A stretch of 64,000 nucleotides of DNA from Papaver somniferum (Eukaryota; Streptophyta; Magnoliopsida; Ranunculales; Papaveraceae). The stretch spans positions 87,772,566-87,836,565 of the forward strand of contig NC_039359.1 in the NCBI RefSeq assembly GCF_003573695.1. The letters run 5' to 3'. Below the pieces are notes generated by a model that was given only the letters and a program-made list of their open reading frames with translations, had not been told where the DNA came from and searched no databases. The translations under genes were made by a program, and so were the position numbers. Below are positions 10,769-23,528 of the stretch, piece after piece (position 1 is the first letter of the stretch; each line of letters opens with the position of its first letter).

Positions 10769-11633
10769 ACCCTGTTTGTTGCATACTTGTGAACTGCTTG
10801 AGGGTTCTTGGTTCCTCTTCCACATTTTGCATCCTATTGCGCATGAAAATGATAGATAGATAAGGTAATAATGGCATACATCAACTGGATTCAATTAGCT
10901 CAACCTGGTTTTGATTTACTTTTTGGCACAGGGGTGTGATTGTTATTTGCACAAATCTGGGTGTCTTAATGTCAACTGCAGTAGTCGAATTTTATTTAAT
11001 TTTTTTCTAGTAACACTGGAGTAACGTCTGACAAAAAAAAAGAGCACCATGTTTTGTTTTATGCAGCATTTGAGATGTTTAGGTTCATAGCAGTAAGAGT
11101 TGTCAATTATTGATCTTGAAGAGGTTAGAGAATGGGAGGCAACTTTTAAGCGCACATATGAATTCCTTGCCGCTTTCATTTCTTTACCTACTGTACACGT
11201 TCGTTTATTCTTTGAACAATTTGCTGGAAAGTAGGACTATGTACCAGTTGTTCACAGGGTATATTGTTATAGAAGTAAACATTTTATGTCATTTACATTT
11301 GAAGCTTGGGTATTATCTCCAAGAACTATGTGTCCAGAAATACCAATATCCTATGAGTAAGCTTGGTCCTACGGTTCAGAGTATCTGAGTGGTAATTATA
11401 ATACCCAGGTATGGTATGGAGTACACAGGCTCTGATCTCAAAATACAGTGTACAGTTGAAAGCGCCACAAATTTTCATTTAACAGTTGAAATCAAAGTTT
11501 CCTTATCCATTAAAATGAAAGCCTTATTCCTTTGCAAACAACACCAAATAACTCAGAATGCCAAAACAAAAGCAAACACACGCAGACAGACAGAAACACT
11601 CGCAAACTTGCATGTTATCTCGTCTGAGTGATT
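10769..11633. other. Intergenic stretch between F-box gene and metacaspase 3' end
   Basis: Short reading frames only. The right end would hold the 3' UTR of the minus-strand metacaspase. I see nothing else I can name. Confidence 0.4.
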
Positions 11634-12994
11634 TCAACAAATGAAGGGAGCATCGGCATGCTCATCAGAACAGTAGAGTCCAGGGCGCTGAGTAAACCCT
11701 TGACGTTTAAGAATCTTTCTTGCGTTTGACACTAATTCATGATTAGTAACTCTACCATCACTCTCTGCAATTATGGTTTGAATAGCATTACTGAGAGCTC
11801 CATAAGCATCATCAGCATTTCCAGAAGGGTTTGCATCTGCCGAAGTCTGATCAGTCTGGCACCCACTAACCAGGATCCCACCATCAGGTAGAGATCGCTG
11901 ACTCGACCCAGCATAAACTTCTTGTTTGCTGCCGACTTGTGTTTCCATTGCAGGTTTGGCGTAATTGTCATCATTTTCTTCCAGTTTGTGCTTTAAAAAT
12001 TCTTGAGCTAAACATCCAACCATTCCCAAGAGTCCACCACTTCCACCATCGGCACCTCCACTCTGGAGTTTGTCCAATATAACCTTCATGAATTTCTTCA
12101 CCTTGGGGCTTGAATCTTCTCCAAAAACATCGAACAGTGTGGGACGAATTTTCCCAACATCCATGTCATCTTTGCCTGTTTTCTGTTTCAGGATTTCCAT
12201 CAAAGTTGATATAGGAAGGGATCTGTTCTTTACAGGTCCATCCTCCTCTTCTTGCTCCTCTTCTTCTTCGTCCCCACGGCCGTGTCTAGTTGGTAAATGA
12301 ATGCCACGAGATTCCAAAGCATCATTGACTTTCCGGTGCAAGAAATGCTTGAATCCAAATCCGGAACTCTGTTCTTCACCTCCACTCTTAGTACTCTCTC
12401 CAATTTGTTCTTTAGCTTCATCAATCAAACCTCCACTGTGGCACGAATCCGATACGATCGTTATCCTACATCCTTCTTGGACTTGATCCACATACTCCCT
12501 GAAATCATCATCTGCCAAAACATATACAAAAAAAAGAAAAAAATTCACCAAGAATTATACCTACTGAAAAAGAAAATCAAGAATCATACAAATTATTTTA
12601 ATAATGATCAAAAAAAAAAAAGATGGAGTTGTGTTTGTATTTGATTACCAGTGATAAGATTCATATCAGTAGGGACAATACATTCATCATAACCAGTATC
12701 ATCATCTTCACCAGTTTCAGCAGGGAGACGAGTTCCATGACCACTGTAATGAAAGAATAAAACATCACCAGGTTCACCAGATCTAATCAGATCTGTTATA
12801 GCCTTTCTAATGTTCTTACCAGTTGGTTGAATGTAAGAATCATCAGTATCAATCAAAACAGTGATATCTTCTTCTGCAAATCCATATTTGTCAACAAGTG
12901 ATTGATACATCCTTTTCACATCGTTAATGCATCCTTTCAATTCTGCTTTTGTTCCTTGGTAATTGCATCCTACAAGAACTGCTCTCTTTGCCAT
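11634..12994 (-). CDS. Type II metacaspase (MC4-like), two exons
   Basis: The CDS joins exon 1 (12994-12649) and exon 2 (12511-11634). The intron is 137 bp with GT (12648-12647) and AG (12513-12512), and the total is 407 residues, the usual length of plant type II metacaspases. These are Ca2+-dependent Arg/Lys-specific cysteine proteases of the cytosol involved in wound response and cell death. The catalytic dyad is present: His86 in HYSGHG and Cys139 in SDSCHSGG, the same numbering as Arabidopsis MC4. The p20 domain is followed by an acidic linker ([12 protein letters not shown]) in the usual place, then the p10-like [14 protein letters not shown] and [10 protein letters not shown], and the conserved C-terminal [13 protein letters not shown]. 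No N-terminal prodomain or zinc finger is present, which excludes type I. There are no breaks. Confidence 0.95.
12512..12648 (-). other. Metacaspase intron
   Basis: The intron sits one base into the Asp116 codon, with donor GTAATC and acceptor TTTTGGCAG. Splicing joins NLIT to DDDFREYV, exactly the family sequence. The plus-strand reading frames across it are shadows. Confidence 0.92.
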
Positions 12995-13087
12995 CTTAAT
13001 CTGAAAGTCTTCTTACCTTTTTTTTTCTTTCTTTTTTTTCTTTTCAGTTCTCTCTTGAGGAAATATTCTGAGGATAAAAGTTAGATA

Positions 13088-13101
13088 ACTCATTTATATG
13101 C
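13088..13101 (-). promoter_or_regulatory. Candidate TATA box of the metacaspase gene
   Basis: Minus strand GCATATAAATGAG lies about 95 bp upstream of the ATG at 12994. It is followed by a GA-rich leader (CT-rich on plus at 13010-13045). The position fits a short 5' UTR. There is no other support. Confidence 0.4.
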
Positions 13102-13109
13102 TTTAGACT

Positions 13110-13860
13110 TTTGGACTTACCGTTTAGTGGTGGCTGCTCTGCTGTGCTGACTAGTGGTATATGTCTGTGCAGCGAAATAAGTTTTTACTTACCCACCATT
13201 ATTAGTAGGTTGCAAACCATAATTGACGCAAAATATATTTAACGTATACACTGTATACACCTAAGGATGTGAGCAACCTTTATGTTTTCATTGATTACCT
13301 AATCCCGACCCTATAGAAAGAGCGAAATGCAAAAACCTTTCGTAACAAAAAGAAAATTTTGGCAAGCCTCATTAGAGATATCAAATTACAAGCGATTTTT
13401 TGGACGGAATCGAATACAAGGATGTTAGGGCTTACGGTAAATACGGTGATTTTTCTATGAAATTCACTATACTGACCTCCATAATTTTTTGTATTTTTTA
13501 CTTGGATAGCCGAATTTCCTTTCGGATCCCATTTTTTCGTTCAGTCGTATTTTTTGGGTTAAGGTACCCCAAATACCTTTCTTCAATGAAATTTCCATTT
13601 GACCTATCAAAAAAAAATGGAACCTTCAATAAAATTTCACCATTTCGTGGAGTCGTTGGGTGTGACTTCCAAAGAACTAGTTGGTGCACGCTTGCACTAT
13701 TCTTCCGTGGTGTTAGTAAAAAACGGCAAATTTGGCATATTGTTTGCCCGGGGTTTAAAACCCTGAGGTGCCCTGCTATAGTGAGATTTTCACCATTCTC
13801 AAAGCTAAACTAGGTTCTATTATTGTATCCGGTCCAAGAACTTATCAGATATAGAACCGC
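13110..13860. other. Upstream of metacaspase, no recognised gene
   Basis: A 137-codon plus frame at 13400-13813 has no recognisable domain and starts at a non-ATG codon. I see no repeat structure in this stretch. Confidence 0.4.
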
Positions 13861-13865
13861 CAAAG

Positions 13866-13911
13866 GCCTATACCTTAGTGGCAGAGCATTTTGACTGCAG
13901 ATCAGGAGGTA
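13866..13911 (+). pseudogene. tRNA-Cys(GCA)-like truncated pseudogene
   Basis: The stretch TTAGTGGCAGAGCATTTTGA, CTGCAGATCAGGAGGT matches the D arm (A box), anticodon arm with GCA and variable region of plant cytosolic tRNA-Cys. It has one inserted T before the anticodon stem, and no proper T arm or acceptor 3' strand follows. It could also be the head of a tRNA-derived SINE. It is not a functional tRNA as written. Confidence 0.55.
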
Positions 13912-14036
13912 CTAGGATGGTAGGATTGTTCAAGTTCATTTCTTTAATACATTAATACCGCTCGATATTTTTGTCATGACCACTATGAGGACATTGAAGA
14001 GGGTGGAATCGGTGGATGACAATGTCCCTACCCAAA

Positions 14037-14483
14037 GTAGTTAATATCGTGCATCGGTATCGTATCGGCGAGGTGCGACATACCTAAACAAAAAATTATA
14101 TCGGATTTTATCGACAATACATAATTAACTTTGTAGTTTTATAAATTATAGCTAGATGTGCATCATGTTACTCAAAGTTTTAATGGAAGGTATTTATAGT
14201 GTAAAAACATCAATTGTACTAGTTTTACATGATAATCTAACATCTCCAAACATAGAATTTGTATGAGAAGTAAAATTAAAACAAAAGGACAATTTTTTTT
14301 TGTTAATAAGTACATTTGTATTCTTATATCGATATTGTCGGTCGATATATCGGTACGGTACGACCGATACAGTCAATATAATCGGAATATTCATGTATCA
14401 CCGATATTTTGCATATCGTCTAGGTAAAAGGCGATACACAACAAATTTCCATATTATCGGCCGATACGAACGATATTGACTAC
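14037..14483. mobile_element. MITE-like element with ATCGGTATCG-type inverted ends
   Basis: The left end, GTAGTTAATATCGTGCATCG, is mirrored by the right end, which in reverse complement reads GTAGTCAATATCGTTCGTATCG. The interior carries repeated CGATA/TATCG words (CGGTCGATATATCGGTACGG). There is no coding capacity. About 450 bp and terminal inverted repeats fit a MITE. I see no clear target duplication. Confidence 0.55.
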
Positions 14484-16700
14484 ATAGATCAGACATCAAC
14501 TTGAAGACTAAAAATCGACGAAGACATTTGGAGATCTTCTTTTATCAGGTATGTGAAGACTGAACCATTCTATTTTACTCACTATCTTACCATTATATCT
14601 GTTGAGATTATGTCGTATGACTTCTAGTAGATTTGCAAAGAAAAAGTTTTGAGTCAAGCTTGTCTTGTTAAAAATCTCAAAATATGATTGAAGCATATAT
14701 GTTCAACCGTCCTTAACTATATTAATCCGAAAAAATTTATTGTTCGAGAATTAATTTGTCGATCAATTGAAGATCTCCCATATAAGTGATTTTATCATTT
14801 GAGAATATTTCAAACATCACAAGAGAGAAATTCAGAACTTATGATATTTTTTCTCAGGGTAGTTTGAAAATTGCTCATAAGAGAAACCAGTTTGCAAACT
14901 ATAGATATATGATTTCATAAATACAAGGAAGGTTGGCGAACTAGTTCACAAACCGCAAGTTCATTTGGGAACAGTTCACGGACCGCCGTAAACAACATTT
15001 CTGGTGTTGGTATAAAAGGCTTAAGGTTGGCGAAATGTTCCCATCTGAGTTCATAAGCCGAGTATAGTTGGCGAACCCAGTTCGCGAACTGTGTACACTT
15101 GAGTTATCGGGCCGAGTAGGTTTGGCGAATCCGGTTCACGAACCGTATCTCCCTGACTCGTGAACTTTAGCCTTACGGTTCACGAACCGTTCCACCGACG
15201 GTCCCAGTAGAATTTAGCAGATGATCGAAGAATTATTTTTTAAATATGCTTAACATTGCTATGACTCTCTTAAATACTTCAAAAACTTCATTAATCACTA
15301 AAGAACTTATGTGTGTACATCATGATTAAACTCTTGAGTGTTTAAATGAACATCAACTTGCTTAGAGTTCGAAAGGCTATTTTCCAAATCAGAACGGTCA
15401 TTATACACGGTTTCGTAACCGGAATACTGTGTATATTATTTCATTATATTTTCAAGATTAATTCTCACATGTTTTAGTTGAAACCCTAATTATAGTTTCA
15501 TCTAAGCAGAGAAAGTGTTTGCTTGGTTCTCAATAGAGATGCTCTTTCAACTGGGAAATTGAATCCCTGATACTTTGTGTCCTAGTTAATAGCTCGATTC
15601 ATCCTCTATGAGCCTAGGTTTCCTTTGAGAAACATAATTAGGTCTACGGCTAAAATACTTTGCTCTGGGGATTCGTGAAGCCAGGTACGACTATATTTAC
15701 CTTAATAGTTCGTGTATCCTGATCTTGCTTTTATGTTTTCCAGGTTCTCGTAATCTCTTTCAGGAAAGATAGATAAAACCAAAAACTTATCTTCTTCTCA
15801 AACTTTGTGATTCCTCAAGATAGATATCTGGAAACTGTTCTTAAGTGATAAGTTGAAGATTTTTCTTAAGAGGTGGTAAAAGATCCAAGCTTCTCATCTA
15901 AGCGAGTGTAAGTGTTCCAAATTATGAGGTTTGCTAGCTTTGTCTATTGCAAAAATATTTCCAAGCCTTGATCTTTGATTTAAAGAGAAATCAAATAGGC
16001 TTATTTGTTAGAGGTAGATTGGTACCAAAAGTGTTCGGTAAGGTTGAAGCAACTCTTAGGTTGTCAGCTAAGGGAATCAATTGCGTAGAGACTTGTGAGA
16101 TTCAAGAGATGTAAGGAGTGCGGCTGTAACTAAATTACTTGGAGGGTGGAGTCTGTCTCAACTACATTCTAGTCTGAAGTCTGATGGTAGGCTAGTTTCT
16201 GCAGCGGCTTAATACGGGTCAGTGTTCAAATCTAGACGAGGTCCCGAGGTTTTTATGTAGATGAAGTTTTCCTCGTCAACAAAATTTCTCAGTGTATTGA
16301 TTTATTTTTTACTTTCACATTATTTTTGGCTTGATATAATTAAAGTAAAAGCAAGTGATTCGATGTACAACCTAGACAGTTTTAACTAATACTGTATAGA
16401 ACCTACAAGACTTGTTCTTGAGAATTCGTACCTTAAAATATAGATTACAAGACTTGTTCTTGCTGAAATTCGGTTCGTGTACTGTTCCGATACATACTAG
16501 GTTAATCTTGGATATTGACTTTTGAGATCGTCCAAGATTTATTGTTCACAATCAGGTTCACGGAACTTTGATCTAAACTATTGATTGTACAACAAAGACA
16601 AACCGTATATAGATATTATTCAAGAATCATTAAGCTGGTATATTTTCAATTGTATTAGGGTTTGTCTTATAAGTCCAAACGAAAATGTTGGATAGTATGA
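14484..16700 (+). repeat. LTR-like debris with repeated GTTCGCGAACCG-type words
   Basis: No protein is encoded. The block 14490-14700 resembles 33960-34130 (GGTATGTGAAGACTGA, ATTCTATCTACTGAGA-like words). A run at 14930-15200 repeats variants of GTTGGCGAAC and GTTCACGAACCG. A downstream part (16200-16330) has GAAGTTTTCCTCGTCAAC, a word style seen near the 3' ends of plant Ty1/copia LTRs. Neither boundaries nor a second LTR could be set, so the retrotransposon assignment is an inference. Confidence 0.35.
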
Positions 16701-19273
16701 AAGCCTTCAACGATTCACAATTTTACAATTTTATCATTAGCATGATTTATTATTTGAGCCGATTTTAGATGATAGCAAGACAGAAAAACCATGCAAATTC
16801 TAAAATTTGGCCTCATAACTGACCTGTATAGTCATTATGATCTCATTTTCCCGGTATGATTCTTCATTTTCTTGAACAAAATCCTCAATTATGCTTTGGT
16901 TTACGTGTTCTTGTTCATCCAAAATATAACCTAAATCGGTAGGATTGAAATAAAGATAACCTGATTGGAGAGATGTAGATGCACCCACTTCTTCGTCCCT
17001 ACTACAATCTTAATTATCAATATAAACCTTAATATTTGCTAGGTTTTTCTACTTACCTCTTCATCTTCTACTTCAAACCTTTCAAAAAAATGAAACTCTA
17101 ATCTAATTAACTAACTATAATCTAATTCTAAATACTTATTAATTAACTATTAATTGAATTAATCAACACTAATTAATTAAAAGCACATTAGCCATTAACA
17201 AAAATAGGTGAATAATGCATTTATAAAATTATTTAAATGACCATGTTTCAATTTATTTGGTAAATAAATTTTAGTAGGCCTCAAAATTTTCACGATATCT
17301 ATATTAAAATTGAGTCTAAGTTTTGAAAGCGGATGAACCGAATCCATGTCGAATACAAATTCAATGATAATAAGTCTCCCTCCTCCTAACGACACTTTTT
17401 CGAAGGTGTGAAATAATTCGATCCATATGTGTAAAAAATTTCGAATGTCAACCATACACGGTATGTGTTTAAAAATATCTCTGAACAAACCTAGTTAAGT
17501 TTTAATACATGGTTAGGATACAATGTAATTTAATTACTTTATAAGGGTGTTTTAATAAATTTATAGACGACCTAGCTAGTCGGTGGTCAGTTGACGACCC
17601 TCACGCATCAACTGTATATTCTATGACCCAGACTTTAGTTAGGCACTAAACTTATGATCCTTTTACAAAATATCTTTAAATAAAAAGTTAGAGGCATCCT
17701 TACAATCGCTCTATTGTCCTCAAAATTTGGAGAATTAGTGGCGGAGGAAGAAAAGTAGACCCATACTTTCCCTAGTTATTATTTGGTCATTTTTAGGAAA
17801 AATAAATATGAGGATTGTGGCACACAAAAAAGGGAATGGGAGATTAATAAGGTGAAGAGCTTTATTTTTATTTAGACACGCAAATCAAGTTGGTTTGATC
17901 AATTCAGCTTAACGAACTTATAACACACAAGAAAACAATGCTTAATCTTTCTATGTAATTGTTTTTTGCTTTTCTATATAAATTTTTCCTTAAACAAAGT
18001 TCTTTTAGTATTAAAGTGAACTCTAAGATAATACGGTGATACCGAACCTTCCAGATTATAATAAAACGGTGATACTGAAGTTCTTTTACTCCCACACTTC
18101 TCGTTGACAGCATAGGGTGAAATATTTTCAATTTTATTATAAAACTTATATAGAAAAAGAGAGAGATAAAGAATAAAGAAAAACAAATGTTGTACCATCG
18201 GATTTTTACATAACAAAATTTAATATACCCTAAGACGTCTCGTAACGATAGTACTGCATGGAGAATTGTGTAGTATCAAAATTTTCTTTTTTCATTGTAA
18301 TTTCCTTTGTTACATTGAGTAAATCGAAATTGGCTCAAACAAAGAGAAACTCTGGTCTACCCTCTTCCAGCCAAGCATCATCTCGTAATCTCTAATCACT
18401 GTTTCTCTTTACAGATCTTCATCTCGGTGATCTCAATTCCATCTTACTGATTAATTTGATATTTCAAAATTTCTTAAGTATTTCAAAATATCTTTGCATT
18501 CATAATTTATTTGTATTAGTTTGGCAGTTGGATTTCAGAATTTTGTAGCAGCAATGGCCAAGACAAAGAAGTCACAAAAGAACCTATCGGGGAAAATTAT
18601 AAAAAATGAATTCCTGAAACTCATGAAACTTACGATATATCAATCCATATTTATAAGTGATTTCCATGATTCATTGGAATGAATGATCTATAAATATCAT
18701 TTCTTTGAAATTTAATATAAATTTCTAAATGGGACCTAATATTCCCCTTAAAAGGAAAATATCGCAATCGAAAGAAGAGTAAACAAAAAATCGAGTCCAA
18801 GAATTAGTTTATTGTATATGTGGGGAAGGTTTCAACACTGCTGTCCCTCGTTGGGCTCATCAAGAGAAAATTGAAAACAAAAAAAAATGTGCATTTTAAA
18901 AAATCACCGTTAAAAGTAGTATTTTTCTTTTTTCCACCCGATTGTGATGAATGAGCATGTGAATTTGACGATTGTACATTTTCACTTGCTATTGATGTTG
19001 CAAATATACAAAAATTTCACATTTAGTGATTTATTATCTTAAATCCTAATTTAAAAAAAAATGAAAATGTAAAGCGGTAATTTTTATTGGTAAACAACAA
19101 ATAACGATTATTTAAAAAAATGGTCATTAAGATAAAATATGATGCATCTATTTGTATTTGAATAAATGGTTTGAGTGGTACAAATCCGAATCAATTTCTA
19201 GACTTGTCCATAACAATTACGTAAGTTAAGAATGAATCGCAAAGAAATAATAACTCATCCTTGGTTTAATAAA
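16701..19273. other. AT-rich intergenic stretch, nothing firmly recognised
   Basis: The minus frames at 16800-16988, 17195-17488 and 17904-18216 have no known motif. A short plus peptide from ATG 18554 (MAKTKKSQKN) is lysine-rich but stops after about 35 codons. Confidence 0.4.
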
Positions 19274-19933
19274 TCAATTTTACAAAAAACTAGCAACATA
19301 TCAAAACTTTGATTCATTTGTTAAAATTAATATATGTTGAAGTTTTATGATAAAAAACCGTAATACTTTTTCAAAGAATGCGAAAAGGTGATACTTCATT
19401 CCTCCCTAAAAAATTGATATTTTCCCTTCTATGTTATAAGACTTAGTTTGACTACACATGTAACCCTAGGTTTCAATGTCAATGAATCAATTTTACAAAA
19501 AACTGGCAACATATCAGAACTTTGATTCATTTGTTAACATTAACATGTGTTTAAAACTTAATTAATAAAAAATTGTAATACTTTTTTATGCCCTAGATTT
19601 CAAGAAAAATACTTCTGCCTGAGTTTTGACGCCCCCGATTGAGAGTCAACATCGAGAGCTCTATCCCTCAAATCCCGAAATCTAAGACCAGCTATCAAAG
19701 AAAATTTTGTCTTTCCAAAACACAATTCTTTGTATGCGACACTAAAATACATTTCCTCATTCAAACTTCTTTCAAGTTCGACTTTGATCTGCCAACTCAT
19801 TAGAAAACAAAATATTGCAGAAGACCAACTCTGATTTTTTGGGAATGTCCATTAAATGCCCGATCGCAGTTGTCCATAACAAGTCTTTCTCATCTTTAGA
19901 AAGCACACTCCACAAGTCTACTAGTGTTCTCAA
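19274..19933 (-). repeat. Left arm of an inverted repeat (partner 28308-28969)
   Basis: This about 660-bp block recurs in reverse complement at 28308-28969 with the same internal order (GTTACATGTGTAGTCAAACT, AGGGAGGAATGAAGTATCAC, GTTGCTAGTTTTTTGTAAAA). Within the arm, a stretch starting AATCAATTTTACAAAAAACT is itself duplicated (19272 and 19488). The coding remnant in it is listed separately. Confidence 0.85.
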
Positions 19934-20068
19934 CCAAAAATGTACATCTTTAGGGGATAACTTAACATCAGAAATTTTTGGTTGTGGATAACTTAAAGTT
20001 TCGGATCTTAAAGAAAACAGCAACAATATATGACATAATAAAAAAAAATATGATATGTTATATGACAA
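19600..20068 (-). pseudogene. DUF1985-like transposon gene fragment, copy 1
   Basis: Two overlapping minus frames (20068-19772 and 19800-19600) encode LRTLVDLWSVLSKDEKDLLW, then KSELVFCNILFSNELADQS and, after a frame change, SVAYKELCFGKTKFSLIAGL, FRDLRD and SKLRQKYFS. The order (loop, F.L..GLRF, LR..YF) resembles the DUF1985 domain found next to ULP1-like proteases in plant transposons. The frame change between the halves and the lack of flanking exons mark it as a fragment. Its inverted twin is at 28234-28639. The family call rests on remembered motifs. Confidence 0.4.
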
Positions 20069-21439
20069 AGATTAAGAATGTATAAGATACTCACATAATA
20101 TTTGCTTTCTTCTTTCTGTCGTCATATCCTCTTGTGGCTCTACATCGTTGCAGTCTTCCACTTCTTCTTTGTGGAAATAACCGAAACTATGATTGATTCT
20201 GATATATCTGACCCGTTCTGCAACAAATACAATAAGTGTACCAAAATTATGTGTGTATTTCCATAATGGCTGAAATACCTTTTATACGGTGGATGTCGGG
20301 ACTCGGGGTATTGATTAGGATAACCATTAATTAGTAATTAAAAATACACACCTACTGTATACATACGGGTAAGAAATCAATCCCCTTTCCAGAAATTTTT
20401 CTCTCTCAAGATTTCTTCCCTCTCGCAATAAACTCATCCAGAGATTTCTCTCTCTGGCGATAATCAAACTTATACAGAGATGTTTGAGGGAAAAAACTGA
20501 TTCTACTGTTTTTGGTAAATTTGGGTGTGTTGATGAGAAACGAATTCCAACCCTAAACAAATGCACTGCACGGGAGTACTTTTAGATTCGAGAGATCAAT
20601 CTGTAAGACTCTGGCCTAAACCAAGAAATGGTCGTTCCAGATTCAATTCGGTCACAAGGTGAAGGAGAAGGGATGATCTTAGGGAGGGAATCGAAGAAGG
20701 TGTTTGAGATCAGAATGTTAAATTATGAAGGTATGGTTGTTTATAACTTGTGTATCAGAAAATGGTTTCTGGCTACTTGTGTTGATAACACTTGTCATCT
20801 CGTGTTGTCTAAATAGATTGAAAACATATTATACGTCATTGAGCGCACCCTGATCTCATAGGAAGTGGAGGAAGTTAAGTAATGGAGAAGTGGAGTTGTG
20901 CGGAAGGTAATAATCATCGTGTTTCCGTTATGGGGGAAGACTGATCACACGTTCACCCACTACTTTCATTACTGTTAACCGCCCGTCTTTCCTGACACTT
21001 TCTCATAATAGGCGCATTGCACGCCGCACGTTGTAAACCGCCAAACCAATACCCCAGTGAGCATCCCCCAGTTTGTGACATGTTTGATGTCTCGAGTAAG
21101 TGGATCGAGTCGTGGGACTCGTTGCTGAAATCAGCACGTAGTGCTTTTAGGTCAAATAATAAATTATTTGTAAAACCGATATTTATAAAGCATTGCTTAT
21201 AATCGATGTATGTGAAGCATCGCTTTGGAACAAGCAGCTGAAAATAATCGATGTGCTAGAAGTATCGTTGTTTTTGAGCTCGATCGAATCAGTCACGAAT
21301 CAAGCATCTTAAAAGAAGCACGGACGGCCCTCTTTGGGTGTTCTTTTTAGGACCCTATGGGCGAGCTATCACTTGGTAGATCCCTCCCAATGGGGAAGAG
21401 ATGGCCAGTGATCATAATGCTACTTTGTTAGATTTCTGA
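19934..21439. other. Unassigned stretch, probably LTR-retrotransposon derived
   Basis: No gene recognised. From about 20900 the composition becomes more GC-rich (CCGCCCGTCTTTCC, GCACGCCGCACGTTG, CCCCAGTGAGCATCCCCC), continuous in style with the tandem array that follows. It may be the non-coding or LTR part of a large gypsy element. Confidence 0.35.
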
Positions 21440-22330
21440 AAATAAATCTACACTATCCAACTAGGCTGGCGAAGTTGGATGGACGAGATGATTTGCGGCA
21501 GTTGTACATTGCCGTTGTCGTATTTAGGGTTTGGAAGCCATATGTCCATCCCTGTTTTGGTTAGTCGAATCAAAGTGCTGGGCGCTGATTCGAACATGCC
21601 GATTTTCCATGTGCAAAGACGAGCCACGGTGTGCACGCTGACATCTCTCGGGACGTATAAAGTTAGATCTAAGCCACTCAAATCGGCCGGCGAAGACGAG
21701 TGGTCACGATCAATTTGCGACAGAAGTGTGTTGCCGCAAAGCGTTTTTTAAGGCTTTCGAACAACGCGTTCACCTTCCTTTGGGCCGGAGATTTGATGCG
21801 CTTTGGTATTGTTATGATCAAGTCGATCGACCACGTGTGGAGTTGGTTTGATGGTGAACGCGTTGGCATCTCCTTGATATATTGAAACACGATCCAAGCC
21901 GTCCAACTATGCTGGCGAAGTTGAACGGACACGATTGATTTGCGGCAGTTGTAAACGCCGCTTATTCAATTTAGGGTTTCAAAGGCTGCGCGATCACCCT
22001 TCTTTGGGCATGTGATTCAACGCGTTTCTGGTTTGCAGTGGGCAGTTCGATCGACAAAGAATGTAGTTGGGTCGTTGGTGATCACGCTAGTACCCTTTCG
22101 ATCATTCGAGGGAAGATCTAAGCCGTCCAACTAGGATGGCGAAGTTGGACGGATGTGATGCATTTGAGACCGCTTTGGTCGATCTCAGTTCGTTTGAGCT
22201 CTTCTTAATCAGCGCGATCATCCATGTTAGGGTTGGTCGTTCGAAGTGCTACGGATGTATTAGATGAAAACCGTTCGTCTAGGGAGTTAGTGGACCCGCC
22301 GGTGGTCATCGTGATGATTGCCTAATTCCG
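21440..22330 (+). repeat. Degenerate tandem array, unit about 220 bp
   Basis: Four units begin near 21455, 21666, 21890 and 22113 (spacing 211, 224 and 223). Each opens with a version of AAGCCGTCCAACTAGGCTGG and CGAAGTTGGACGG, followed in most by GATTTGCGGCAGTTGTA and TTTAGGGTTT. The array is richer in GC than its surroundings. There is no coding function. Such arrays are known within the untranslated parts of large gypsy elements and as satellite seeds. Confidence 0.75.
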
Positions 22331-23528
22331 TTAAAAGCAGGCTAGGCCTATTGAATCGCGCGGCCAAATCTTGCGGCCGTGATTATTTTGGACTAAAGAA
22401 CACGAAGAATAGATCACATCTTATAAAACACCAGTCATCTTTTCTTTCTAACATACACCAAATTGTAACAGTGACGTCTGTAACAGTAATACAACGTTAC
22501 GAATTTCAGTCTACTATATTTTATTTAATAAAACACTTATTGAGCCATGGATTATTATTTTGAGCGAATGTTTGACAACATGAGCTAAACCCCAACGCTG
22601 GGACGATGGAGGAAACCCTATTTCACAATCGTTTGGTAACTATAATTGATTATTTATGACTTTTGCACCTGTTTTAATTGATTTATGATTTTTCTTGATT
22701 AGTTGTGATTTTGTTTGATGATGTATGCTGGGTCTAAGTACTTTTGATGCATCATGCTTGTGATTTACATCTAACGCTTTATAAAATCTACTTTTGGAAG
22801 AAAAAAAAGAGTCAACAAAAGAGCTAGAATTGTTATGAATCATTATATGAACCAATTGAATGTGATTAGTGGTGAAATCCGGAGTCTCAGTACCTCTCGT
22901 TATTGTGACAACTTTTTTTTGTGTATATATTTTCTTTATTATTAAGTCTGAAATCGAGTCTACACAAGTCCGAGTTGAACGAACATTATTTACCACTATA
23001 AAATTACATCAATTTTTGGCGTCGCCGACGCGGACTTGTATTTAGGTTTCTTTTAGGTTTCTTTTTCTTTTTATTATTTTTTGTTCTCTTTTACGCCTTT
23101 GGTATTTTTTGATTCTTTTCAGATTTGGAGCGAAGCTACAAGGAAAGAAAAAGTGATATAAAAGGAAAGCATCGCCAAAGAAGGAAAGAAAAGAGGAGTC
23201 CAAGGAGTGGAGAAGATTTTGTATATATTTATTTTATTTGGACTTTATTTATCTTTATTTTTAGAAACTGTAAATAGGGTTTCATTTTTGTAATTTTTCT
23301 TTTTATTTTTGGACACTTTTTGGACTTTATTTTTGGACTTGGACTTAATTATTTTTAAAACCCTAAGGAAGGGTTTAAAATTAAATAAAAATTGTTTGCA
23401 GGGAAGGACGACAGTTACGATACTGTCTCGGCCCCTCGGGTTCGTACACTGACATCGGAGTCGGTGGCCTGAGTCAACTTCAACGGTTCATCGCACGTCT
23501 GGTACGGGAGGTAAGACTCTATCCACCC

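Noticed and set aside
12070..12644. Plus-strand frames across the metacaspase
   Set aside because: Antisense shadows of a well-supported two-exon gene.
13400..13813. 137-codon plus-strand frame upstream of the metacaspase
   Set aside because: Starts at a non-ATG codon, no domain, composition like translated AT-rich DNA.
13866..13911. Functional tRNA gene
   Set aside because: T arm and acceptor strand are missing and an extra base stands before the anticodon stem.
18554..18660. Short lysine-rich peptide starting MAKTKKSQKN
   Set aside because: Stops after about 35 codons, and no splice continuation could be found.
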